A stretch of 27,173 bases of DNA from an uncultured Eubacterium sp. GTDB taxonomy: Bacteria; Bacillota; Clostridia; Lachnospirales; Lachnospiraceae. Position 1 is the stretch's first letter; each line of letters starts with the position of its first letter. The stretch is from NCBI GenBank assembly GCA_910584875.1, contig CAJUDA010000009.1, positions 88,245 through 115,417 on the forward strand, read 5' to 3'. The translations under genes were made by a program, and so were the position numbers. Below the pieces are notes generated by a model. It saw nothing but the letters and a program-made list of their open reading frames with translations. It searched no databases and was not told the origin of the DNA. Positions 1 through 6,011 of the stretch are shown in pieces.

Positions 1-328
1 CCTGTGCTGCCGTAGAGGACTTATAGACCGGTCCCCCTGTGAATGTTACCGTATCCCCTTTGGAAACGGTTTTAGGGGCGTTCCCTGCGGTCGTGGATAT
101 CTCTTTTACAGATTCTGCATTGACCCAACCGTAAACGCCCTTTCCGTCCTGCGATATGCAATGATACGGGTGTGTTCCTTTGAGGTTTACCGCCGTCACT
201 TCGCACTTGCTTGTCACACCCTTGTTTACGGTCGCCTGTGCTGCCGTAGAGGACTTATAGACCGGTCCCCCTGTGAATGTTACCGTATCGCCCTTTGAAA
301 CGCTTTTAGGGGCGTTCCCTGCGGTCGT
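1..328 (-). repeat. Direct repeat encoding tandem SH3-like domains
   Basis: Positions 1-94 and 235-328 are near-identical with only a few mismatches, a period of 234 bp (78 codons, so in frame). They encode the linker and the first strand of successive SH3-like domains in the endolysin. The first copy is cut by the window edge, so more copies may follow outside. Confidence 0.9.
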
Positions 329-931
329 TCCTGCGGTCTGTGCCGTTCCGCCTGCCGTTGCGTTTCCTCCCATAGCTTTCTTAATATCCCTGCGGAATTG
401 TGCCATAGTCAAGCCGTACTTATTCCAAATATGCTCTACGTCGCCGTGGTTGCTTGCAATCCCCCTTTTGTGGCCCTCGGAATGGGAAATAATAACGCCG
501 TCCTTTTCCGGGTCAAGGCTGTACTGTTTGCAGAGGTAAGCAAAAAGTTCTACCGCCGTCCTGTACGTCTTGGCTACAAAATCCTTGGTCGCTGCCGGGT
601 TTAAATCCTTAAAGCTGCTTCCGCCTGTGTACTGAATCGTGTCCGGCTCTGTCATTTCTACGCCGATATGGGTATTGTTTCCGCTTCCGTTGCTTCCGCT
701 TCCGCAATGCCACCCCCTGCGATTCCACGGCAACAACTGTAATACCGTTCCGTCCGCCTGCAATACTGCGTGTACGCATACATTGGCGTTTGCGTTATTC
801 CAGTTATTCGCAAATACGGACGCTCTCGGCTGCGGACAGCCCACGGAATGAATCATAAGGCCCTTTACCGTAATTGTCCGCCCGCAAGTGTAACACGGAT
901 TCTTAGTTACAATGTTCTGCTTAATATTCAT
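1..931 (-). CDS. N-acetylmuramoyl-L-alanine amidase endolysin with C-terminal SH3-like repeats (3' end outside window)
   Basis: This gene runs off the window's low end; 310 residues are visible with no stop codon. It starts at ATG 931, 8 nt after a GGAGGG ribosome site. The N-terminal ~190 residues look like an amidase_2/PGRP domain, which cleaves the MurNAc-L-Ala bond of peptidoglycan with zinc. Visible landmarks are MIHSVG (His28, likely zinc ligand), WHCG (about 75), HIGVEM (88-93) and an SHSEGH...SNHGDVEHIW block near 150-170 with further His/Asp candidates. An Ala/Gly/Thr-rich linker leads into SH3-like wall-binding repeats of about 78 residues (landmarks GGPVYKSS, HPYHCISQDGKGVYGWVN); one full and one partial repeat are visible. 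It is the last visible gene of the lysis block. The enzyme class is confident; the natural substrate chemistry is inferred from the family. Confidence 0.9.
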   Translation of the reverse strand, partial: MNIKQNIVTKNPCYTCGRTITVKGLMIHSVGCPQPRASVFANNWNNANANVCVHAVLQADGTVLQLLPWNRRGWHCGSGSNGSGNNTHIGVEMTEPDTIQYTGGSSFKDLNPAATKDFVAKTYRTAVELFAYLCKQYSLDPEKDGVIISHSEGHKRGIASNHGDVEHIWNKYGLTMAQFRRDIKKAMGGNATAGGTAQTAGTTAGNAPKSVSKGDTVTFTGGPVYKSSTAAQATVNKGVTSKCEVTAVNLKGTHPYHCISQDGKGVYGWVNAESVKEISTTAGNAPKTVSKGDTVTFTGGPVYKSSTAAQ

Positions 932-943
932 GGTGTTACCCTC

Positions 944-1318
944 CTATAATGTGATATTGTTTAAATCAACGGAAATATCCTTTGTTTCCTCCGGGTATCC
1001 CTGCTTGATTTTGATAATGTTTTCTGCCTTGGCTTTCCAACAATACAAGGCAATTACCGTAGTTGTCGGGGTTGCTATGTATGTGGCAAGTACCCCGAAT
1101 TGTGAGTAGTCTATAAGCGTCACTCTGATACCGATATACAGACCCACAAAGTAAGTAAAAAGGACTGCCACCAATACAACCTTTGTAAAGGTCGGCTTCC
1201 CTCTTTTCTTTGCCGATTCCCTTTTGAAAAGCTGTTTTCTGTTGGCAATCCTAAATAACAGGTAAAATATAAGGAATCCAAGGACAACGCCAAGGATTCC
1301 GCATAAAATATACTTCAT
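944..1318 (-). CDS. Small membrane protein of the lysis block
   Basis: This 124-residue protein has a hydrophobic N-terminus (about 2-24), a Lys/Arg-rich stretch (about 26-44), and two further hydrophobic stretches (about 45-67 and 76-94) followed by a charged tail. It is therefore probably a three-segment inner-membrane protein. It lies between the holin-like gene and the endolysin; its stop sits 12 nt before the endolysin start, whose ribosome site overlaps its end. Position suggests a role in lysis (second holin or holin regulator), but I recognise no family. An AGGAGG site lies about 11 nt upstream of the ATG. Confidence 0.7.
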   Translation of the reverse strand: MKYILCGILGVVLGFLIFYLLFRIANRKQLFKRESAKKRGKPTFTKVVLVAVLFTYFVGLYIGIRVTLIDYSQFGVLATYIATPTTTVIALYCWKAKAENIIKIKQGYPEETKDISVDLNNITL

Positions 1319-1333
1319 TCAGTTTTCGCCCTC

Positions 1334-1645
1334 CTAATCCTCCTGCCCGTGTGCCTTTTGGTTTATGTGCTTCTCCACTTTCCCGATTGCTTCGGTCACG
1401 GGGCCGTTGCAACCCTGCTCTTTCAGACCCTTTAGGCAGGCAAGCACGGCATAGGTAAGCAGACACATTTCATCATTTAACTGTTTCAAGTTTTCTTTGT
1501 CCTGCTTCCTCAATTCCTCTATGTCCTTTGTCTGCTTATCCTGCTGCTGAAACCACTTGACAACCTTATATGCAACGGTCCCGATTGTGATTAAAGCACC
1601 CAATACGCCCGCAACGGTTATTATTGTTGATGAATCAATATACAT
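1334..1645 (-). CDS. Holin-like protein
   Basis: This 103-residue protein has one N-terminal hydrophobic segment (about residues 7-30, ITVAGVLGALITIGTVAYKV) followed by a long charged, Gln/Lys/Glu-rich helix that looks like a coiled coil (about 33-58). One membrane segment plus a charged tail immediately upstream of the endolysin is the usual plan of many Firmicutes phage holins, which open the membrane for the endolysin. The start ATG follows AAAGGAG by 8 nt; that site is formed by the last codons of the reverse-transcriptase gene, so the two genes are translationally close. Holin is an inference from topology and position. Confidence 0.7.
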   Translation of the reverse strand: MYIDSSTIITVAGVLGALITIGTVAYKVVKWFQQQDKQTKDIEELRKQDKENLKQLNDEMCLLTYAVLACLKGLKEQGCNGPVTEAIGKVEKHINQKAHGQED

Positions 1646-1650
1646 TCCGG

Positions 1651-2727
1651 CTACTCCTTTCTGATAAAAAGACGGTTAAGGCTCTGCCTCATGCCGTAGC
1701 TGTTGCAATGTGACAATATGCCCCGGTATGACGCTATCGCACGTTCCATTTTCTCCCTGCTCTCTTCCCCGGCTTCCACCTTTTCTACATAATGTTTCAT
1801 ACTCCGCTTGATTTTTAACGCCGTTTTCTTCTTTAATCTGCGGTGCGTGGCCCATATGCGGAATCCTACAAAATCAATCCCCATGCTACAAGGTCTGATT
1901 GCCGTTTTCTTATTGAGATTCAAGCGTAGGTTTTCATCAAGGAAAATGCGTAAATCCTCCTTAACCTGTGCAAGGTACTTTTTATCGTGATGTAAAATAA
2001 TAATATCGTCCATATACCGTATGTAGTAATGCAACCCCAACTCATGCTTTGCGTACTGGTCTACCTCGTTAAGGTAGATATTTGCGAACATTTGAGAGGT
2101 AAGGTTGCCTATCGGCATACCCTTATTGCCTAACCTGTCCTCTACCTCTACTTCGTCCGGCTCTTTCCCCATTGGCAAGCCAAATTTCGTAGTTTCGCAA
2201 TTTATGATTTTCTCTAACAGATTAAGCAACCTTTTATCCTTTATCCGGCGGCCCAATATTTTTAGTAGTATCTCATGGTCTACCCTGTAAAAATACTTGG
2301 ATATATCCATTTTGAGGTAATAGTACCGCTCCGGCTTCCTTTCCGTCTGCCGTAGCCAATACTGTAACTTGTCGGCTGCCTTATGCGTTCCTTTCCCCTG
2401 CCTGCAAGCGTAGGAATCGGAAATAAAAGTTTTCTCATAGAGCGGGAAAAGCTGCTGATATATCGCCCATTGTACTATCCTGTCTTTGAACGGCAAGGAC
2501 ATAATCAACCGCTTTTTCGGCTCAAACACATAGAAACTGTGGTATCTTCCTACCTCGTATGTTTCATAGATTAGCTGATTCTGAATCTCTATTAAATGCT
2601 CTTCATAGTTACGGTTGAAACTCAATACATCCTCCCTGTACCGCTTTCCCCTCCGTGCCTTTTCCCAAGCCTTATGCAGATTTTCAAAATCGTATATTTT
2701 CTCATAGATATTTTTGATACTGTGCAT
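1651..2727 (-). CDS. Diversity-generating retroelement reverse transcriptase
   Basis: This 358-residue reverse transcriptase makes cDNA from the TR RNA with adenine-directed errors. Motifs, numbered from ATG 2727: the catalytic KMDISKYF block (~139-146), MPIGNLTSQ (~204-212), the YMDD active site (238-241), and a VGFR block (~273-276). The [I/V/L]GxxxSQ signature is typical of DGR enzymes, in place of QGxxxSP of group II introns; no maturase or endonuclease domain follows the thumb, and the length fits the family. The ATG at 2727 is preferred to TTG 2733 because AGAGG lies 6 nt before it. It lies 221 nt downstream of the template repeat and directly upstream of the lysis genes. Confidence 0.95.
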   Translation of the reverse strand: MHSIKNIYEKIYDFENLHKAWEKARRGKRYREDVLSFNRNYEEHLIEIQNQLIYETYEVGRYHSFYVFEPKKRLIMSLPFKDRIVQWAIYQQLFPLYEKTFISDSYACRQGKGTHKAADKLQYWLRQTERKPERYYYLKMDISKYFYRVDHEILLKILGRRIKDKRLLNLLEKIINCETTKFGLPMGKEPDEVEVEDRLGNKGMPIGNLTSQMFANIYLNEVDQYAKHELGLHYYIRYMDDIIILHHDKKYLAQVKEDLRIFLDENLRLNLNKKTAIRPCSMGIDFVGFRIWATHRRLKKKTALKIKRSMKHYVEKVEAGEESREKMERAIASYRGILSHCNSYGMRQSLNRLFIRKE

Positions 2728-2854
2728 TTGCAACCTCTGATTTTCTTAAAATTTTGCCGTACAAACCTACTAAGTTTTTAACCCTTTCGGACGTGACAAA
2801 TATAAATCTTTTCGGCTTACGCTTACTAACTGTCTTTACGGCAATACAATCTTT

Positions 2855-2873
2855 TTCCCGGAACGTCCGGGAA
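2855..2873 (-). other. Stem-loop in the template-RNA spacer (distal)
   Basis: TTCCCGGA and TCCGGGAA form a perfect 8-bp stem around a 3-nt loop. No T-run follows on the minus strand (AAAAAG follows), so it is not an intrinsic terminator. Likely part of the folded TR spacer RNA. Confidence 0.6.
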
Positions 2874-2907
2874 TGGAAAACAACCCCTTTAACCCTTTTT
2901 GCACTGT

Positions 2908-2929
2908 CCTTACGGTCGTAACCGTAAGG
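2908..2929 (-). other. Stem-loop immediately after the template repeat
   Basis: CCTTACGGT and ACCGTAAGG make a perfect 9-bp stem with a 4-nt loop (TACG on the coding strand), starting 19 nt past the TR end. It is followed by ACAGTGCAAAAAGGG rather than a U-run, so a terminator is unlikely. Its position suggests a structural element of the template RNA used by the reverse transcriptase or Avd. Confidence 0.65.
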
Positions 2930-2948
2930 CTTCTTGGCATAGGGGCAG

Positions 2949-3061
2949 AGCGGAGCGGAAGCCCACGTTGTCGTTAGAGTTGGAACGGGGATTATTCAAG
3001 TTGAGGGCGGACGGTCCCGAATTGGACGTATTGTTGAAACTCGACCCCCGGATAGGCAGCC
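2949..3061 (-). repeat. Template repeat (TR) of the DGR
   Basis: This 113-bp segment matches 3603-3715 without gaps at 104/113 positions. All nine differences (plus-strand 2968, 2975, 2981, 2993, 3023, 3031, 3032, 3035, 3053) are T on the plus strand, that is adenine in the TR read on the coding strand; 9 of 23 template adenines differ. The 19 bp at 2949-2967 contain no coding-strand adenine and are identical in VR, fitting the GC-rich priming end (IMH-like). Translated in the VR frame the TR is rich in AAC/AAT Asn codons, as typical templates are. Confidence 0.97.
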
Positions 3062-3095
3062 ACCTATACAAATGTGATTGTTTCCCAATGTATTT

Positions 3096-3512
3096 TTATT
3101 TCTGCTTCTCCCTGCTGTTTACCCACTCCATATAACCGCCAATCATACAACCGATTTCGTTTACCTTTTTAATCCATACTTCCCAAGTATGGAAGTCCAA
3201 ACAAGGCTTTTGTTTTGGGTATAGGTTCGGGTCTTTCGCAAGTCTTAGCAGATTCCTTAATACATCTATTTCAATATCCAAATCCTGCAAGGTCGTTTTC
3301 TTGTGGTATTTCTTTTCAAGCCGTACTGCCATTTCCAACGCCGTATACATTGATTCCCTTATTTTTCCTGCCAGTACATACCTTTCAGTCTTTGGAAAGT
3401 CTTTTAAGGCAGGGTTGCCGTATAATATCATTTCGTAGATTTTCTCTTTTATATGGAAAATCCCGTTGCCGTTGCTGGTCCCGGTCCCCTGCGTTCCCTG
3501 CTTCTCTTCCAT
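3096..3512 (-). CDS. avd: DGR accessory variability determinant (Avd-like four-helix bundle)
   Basis: This protein of 138 residues starts at ATG 3512, chosen because AGGGG lies about 5 nt upstream; an ATG at 3563 would start inside the VR hairpin and lacks a ribosome site. After a polar Gly/Gln/Thr-rich N-terminus it is nearly all amphipathic helix, with landmarks KIYEMILYGNPALKDFPKTE, ALEMAVRLEKKYHKKT, LRNLLRLAKD and a terminal WIKKVNEIGCMIGGYMEW helix. This is the pattern of the 23S-rRNA-intervening-sequence/bAvd four-helix family. Avd is a pentameric basic barrel that binds the reverse transcriptase and template RNA in the Bordetella phage system. Its place between VR and TR is the canonical one. 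Confidence 0.88.
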   Translation of the reverse strand: MEEKQGTQGTGTSNGNGIFHIKEKIYEMILYGNPALKDFPKTERYVLAGKIRESMYTALEMAVRLEKKYHKKTTLQDLDIEIDVLRNLLRLAKDPNLYPKQKPCLDFHTWEVWIKKVNEIGCMIGGYMEWVNSREKQK

Positions 3513-3544
3513 GTTTCCCCTGCCTTGCTGATATATTTTTTCAA

Positions 3545-3566
3545 AGGGTGTGCTACCGCACACCCT
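3545..3566 (-). promoter_or_regulatory. VR-downstream hairpin/cruciform (DGR target-recognition element)
   Basis: AGGGTGTGC and GCACACCCT form a perfect 9-bp stem with a 4-nt loop that reads GGTA on the coding strand. It lies 36 nt past the VR end and 21 nt past the stop codon of the target gene. In BPP-1 and related DGRs an 8-bp-class hairpin with a GRNA tetraloop just downstream of VR promotes homing; GGTA fits GRNA. No T-run follows, which argues against a terminator. Confidence 0.8.
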
Positions 3567-3587
3567 ATCAGTTTATCAGTATTCAGT

Positions 3588-4634
3588 TTACAGTTCGCAA
3601 AAAGCGGAGCGGAAGCCCACGCTGTCGTGAGAGTAGGAACGGGGATCATTCAAGTTGAGGGCGGACGGTCCCGAATAGGACGTAAAGTGGAAACTCGACC
3701 CCCGGAAAGGCAGCCTTTCGCCATGATTCCGCATCCAAATCTGGTCGTTTCCGTATCCTGTAATTCCGCTGTCCGGGAATACCCCCAACGCTATTAACAG
3801 TTTCGGGATAGTTACCCCGCTTGCTGCCGTAAGCGTCTTAAATGCAATATTCCTATATGTATCCCCGCTTGTCGGATACTGCACCGTTGTATTGATTCTG
3901 ATTCCTGCGGTTGCACTCGTTTGGTCTATCTTCAAAGTGCCTGCCGTACCCGGTGCGACCAATGAGCCGTTAGGCATGATTGCTTTCCAAAGGGTGCTGT
4001 CCTCGGACATATCGCAATCAAGTTTCATGCAGTTACCGTAGGGGATAATCTGAATTTCCCCATTCATAAGGCGGAATCCGCCGGTCCACTCCCACACGTC
4101 GCCGTTAAGGTCTGCAATGCCCGACATATCGTGATTGTGATACCATGTAGGGCCACCGCTGCCCGTAAGTGTCCGCCCTGTTTCTCCCTGCGGTTGTATT
4201 CCATGCTCGTAGGCGTGGTAATAATCCTTTCCGTAGTTGGTGTTTCCGTGCGGTACGGTCCCCATTTTCTGCGATAACAGATTAAGCACGGCAAAAATGC
4301 CCGTCTGATTCAAATGCCAACCGTTGCCCTTTGCCTTGCAGGCTGCTACCGCCTGGTCGAAAGTAATGTAATTTCTCGGCAATTTCATACCCAAGGAATA
4401 CGCCCGGTCATTCTCCACGATATTAGCAAACTTGGAAACATAGATAGCTTCCTTTTCCTCGCCGTCCACAATGAAAAACGGCAACACTTCCTCCGTACCG
4501 CCCGTGATAATGTCGGAATACTTCATCTTGGGAACGCCTACCATAATGGACGGCATACCAATATCATCATAGATAACCTTGTTTCCTGCCCCAAACTGTG
4601 CTACCGCACCCTGTAAATCGTCAAAATTTGCCAT
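3588..4634 (-). CDS. DGR target: variable C-type-lectin/FGE-fold tail-tip (receptor-binding) protein
   Basis: This 348-residue protein has its last ~40 residues encoded by the variable repeat. Residues ~1-90 look like an adaptor domain. From ~90 on it resembles the formylglycine-generating-enzyme/C-type-lectin fold used by DGR variable proteins: ITFDQAVAACKAKGNGWHL (90-108), DLNGDVWEWTGG (175-186), then GERLPFRGSS...ALNLNDPRS...VGFRSAF at the end. VR residues 308-344 carry changes at 310, 316, 317, 320, 330, 334, 336 and 338. AAGGAGG lies 10 nt before ATG 4634. It follows the small tail-fibre genes, so it is probably a distal tail protein contacting the host surface; the ligand is unknown. 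Confidence 0.93.
   Translation of the reverse strand: MANFDDLQGAVAQFGAGNKVIYDDIGMPSIMVGVPKMKYSDIITGGTEEVLPFFIVDGEEKEAIYVSKFANIVENDRAYSLGMKLPRNYITFDQAVAACKAKGNGWHLNQTGIFAVLNLLSQKMGTVPHGNTNYGKDYYHAYEHGIQPQGETGRTLTGSGGPTWYHNHDMSGIADLNGDVWEWTGGFRLMNGEIQIIPYGNCMKLDCDMSEDSTLWKAIMPNGSLVAPGTAGTLKIDQTSATAGIRINTTVQYPTSGDTYRNIAFKTLTAASGVTIPKLLIALGVFPDSGITGYGNDQIWMRNHGERLPFRGSSFHFTSYSGPSALNLNDPRSYSHDSVGFRSAFCEL
3603..3715 (-). repeat. Variable repeat (VR) of the DGR
   Basis: This 113-bp copy of the TR lies in frame at the 3' end of the target gene. The nine substituted positions are 3622, 3629, 3635, 3647, 3677, 3685, 3686, 3689 and 3707, and all correspond to template adenines. Encoded changes, template to current: I310F, N316H, N317F (two bases), N320Y, N330D, N334Y, N336H, N338S. 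None creates a stop. Confidence 0.97.
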
Positions 4635-4659
4635 TGTATATTATCCTCCTTAAATCAGA

Positions 4660-5010
4660 TTAGATTAACGCCCATAAGGTCAACGTGCATTTCTTCATGT
4701 CAAACGGCAACGGGTTCTTTTCCATAACCGGGTTGCCGTCCTCGTCCTGCTTCCCCGTGTCCGTAATCTCATATTCACGGGCGGGTATTGTGACCTGTGC
4801 CACATATTCCGTAGAGGACGTATTGACCCCGACCGTCAAGCCGTTTTCCTTGTCCTTGCAAATGTCAAGCGTTGTTTCATAGTCACGCTGCCGGGTTTTC
4901 AGATTTACCATAAGTTCATCTTCTCCAAAGATGATTTTCGTACCCGATACCTCATAGGGGATTTTCCCGCCCTCGTTCTTCTCAACCACAATAATCTTAG
5001 CTGCTGCCAT
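4660..5010 (-). CDS. Hypothetical tail-fibre-region protein
   Basis: This 116-residue protein is of unknown family. It is mostly polar beta-type sequence with no signal peptide or membrane segment, begins MAAAKIIVVEKNEGGKIPYE and ends in a hydrophobic CTLTLWALI. GGAGG lies 9 nt before the ATG. It lies between a 58-residue gene and the DGR target with only 25 nt to the latter. Position suggests a tail-tip structural protein or an assembly partner (chaperone or attachment base) of the variable protein; that is inference only. Confidence 0.75.
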   Translation of the reverse strand: MAAAKIIVVEKNEGGKIPYEVSGTKIIFGEDELMVNLKTRQRDYETTLDICKDKENGLTVGVNTSSTEYVAQVTIPAREYEITDTGKQDEDGNPVMEKNPLPFDMKKCTLTLWALI

Positions 5011-5186
5011 TACCTTTTACCTCCCATTCTCTGTAATTCTCTGTACGCTTCCTTGGAACGTACTGCGATATGCTCGGCTGCTTCCCTCTGTGCTGCGGTC
5101 GCCCTGCCACCGCCCACGCCGTAAGCGTTCAACACTGCTGCCGTCTGTGCCTTTCTTTCCGCACTTTTGATAATCACGTTTGCCAT
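5010..5186 (-). CDS. Small hypothetical protein (58 aa) in the tail-fibre block
   Basis: ATG 5186 is chosen because its A overlaps the TAA stop of the upstream gene (TAATG) and GGAGG lies just upstream; the in-frame extension to 5213 lacks support. The product is small, basic and Ala-rich, mostly helical (MANVIIKSAERKAQTAAVLN... REAYRELQRM-type ending). I recognise no family. The tight coupling on both sides marks it as a real member of the tail-fibre operon. Confidence 0.65.
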   Translation of the reverse strand: MANVIIKSAERKAQTAAVLNAYGVGGGRATAAQREAAEHIAVRSKEAYRELQRMGGKR

Positions 5187-5680
5187 TATGCGTAACCTCC
5201 CTGTATGGTGCATTTTACGGATACTTCCTTGGCGGCCCCGGTAAACTCAATCTTAAAACCGTTCAACTGCTTATCGGTTATCTTGATTTCCCCTATCCCG
5301 CCTGCGTCCTCCGTGCTTGATTCCACGAATACGGTATAGTCCAAATTGCCCCTCGGTGTTTTGAGTGCAAGGGTCTTTTTGGAATTGTTGAAAGGGTACT
5401 CTTTGGAATTGGTTAAGGTCGTTTCGATAATCTCGCCTGCCAATCCCTCAACCTTGCTTTCCACCGCCCCGACCTTTAACATAGCAAGCCCGGCAACCTC
5501 CCCGGCTGCCAAAATACGCTGCTCCATATCGTTAAAATTCTTTGCGTTCTGCGGTGTACCCTCCTGTATTACCTCGCCCTCTACCGCTTCATGGGTTATC
5601 GTTCCGTCTGCGTTGTTGATTTCCTTGTAACGGTTGCTAAACTGCGTTACATGGTCTTTCCAAATCTTGAATAATCCCAT
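5186..5680 (-). CDS. Putative tail fibre / tail-tip protein
   Basis: This 164-residue protein starts MGLFKIWKDHVTQFSNRYKE, with AGGAGG 10 nt upstream formed by the end of the preceding gene. A helical middle part (~58-85, GTPQNAKNFNDMEQRILAAG) resembles the stalk or collar part of Firmicutes phage tail-fibre proteins in which 'GTPxNAxNFNxME' marks the hand-over to a beta domain. The remainder (~88-164) is beta-rich. It follows gpI and a 101-residue protein, as fibre genes do in P2-like orders. It may attach the DGR-diversified protein to the baseplate (inference). Confidence 0.7.
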   Translation of the reverse strand: MGLFKIWKDHVTQFSNRYKEINNADGTITHEAVEGEVIQEGTPQNAKNFNDMEQRILAAGEVAGLAMLKVGAVESKVEGLAGEIIETTLTNSKEYPFNNSKKTLALKTPRGNLDYTVFVESSTEDAGGIGEIKITDKQLNGFKIEFTGAAKEVSVKCTIQGGYA

Positions 5681-5685
5681 TTCCG

Positions 5686-5991
5686 CTATTCCTCCTTAAA
5701 GTTGAAACTAAAGCGGTACAGTACGCCCTGCTGCACCCCTTTTAACTTGATTGCTTCGGTTTTCTCCGCCCACAACTTATTACCAATATCGTACAACTGA
5801 ATCTTGGTTATCGTTGTGGCCCCCGATACCTCCGGCGTAATCGGTATGCTTAGTGCTACCCTGCCGTCCGGCAAGCGTTCCCGGCTGATAATCTCCGCTT
5901 TATGCAGCACACCCTCATACTCGACCTTTGCGTATGCAATGTTTGTTTCAATGAATTTCTTGAAACTCTCAAAGGCTCTTTCTGTAAGCAT
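5686..5991 (-). CDS. Small tail protein after gpI
   Basis: This 101-residue protein begins MLTERAFESFKKFIETNIAY and continues as alternating beta sequence with KIQLYDIGNKLWAEKTEAI near residues 60-80. AAAGGAG lies upstream of the ATG. It directly follows gpI and precedes the fibre-like gene with a 5-nt gap. It resembles the short N-terminal 'phage tail-collar/fibre attachment' type proteins that declare an output value to the baseplate, but I cannot name the family securely. Confidence 0.65.
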   Translation of the reverse strand: MLTERAFESFKKFIETNIAYAKVEYEGVLHKAEIISRERLPDGRVALSIPITPEVSGATTITKIQLYDIGNKLWAEKTEAIKLKGVQQGVLYRFSFNFKEE

Positions 5992-6011
5992 TTCCTTAAT
6001 CTCCTTTACTT

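Larger units (their letters stand above)
2734..3095 (-). ncRNA. DGR template RNA region (TR plus structured spacer)
   Basis: This stretch of about 360 bases between the avd-like gene and the reverse transcriptase holds no convincing gene. On the minus strand it contains the 113-nt template repeat and then a spacer of about 215 nt with two strong stem-loops. In the Bordetella phage BPP-1 DGR the template RNA extends past TR into a spacer needed for cDNA priming, and the arrangement here matches. RNA ends cannot be read from sequence; no clear promoter or poly-T terminator is visible, so it may be processed from the late transcript. Confidence 0.8.

Noticed and set aside
1..328. Direct repeat considered as a CRISPR or insertion-sequence end
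   Set aside because: The repeat keeps reading frame and encodes protein domains; two long copies 234 bp apart are not a CRISPR array.
1651..2727. Reverse transcriptase considered as a group II intron maturase, retron or abortive-infection enzyme
   Set aside because: No maturase or endonuclease domain, IGNLTSQ rather than QGxxxSP, no retron ncRNA pattern, and an adjacent adenine-specific TR/VR pair.
2908..2929. Hairpin after TR considered as a transcription terminator
   Set aside because: No T-run on either strand directly after the stem.
3062..3095. Possible promoter for the template RNA
   Set aside because: A TATAGG-like word is present, but no -35 at acceptable spacing; too weak to call.
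2899..3135. A plus-strand open frame across the TR
   Set aside because: It is the antisense of the template repeat; no ribosome site, no family, and the minus-strand reading explains all of it.
3513..3563. Longer avd-like start at ATG 3563
   Set aside because: It starts inside the VR hairpin, lacks a ribosome site and adds 17 unlike residues; ATG 3512 has AGGGG at good spacing.
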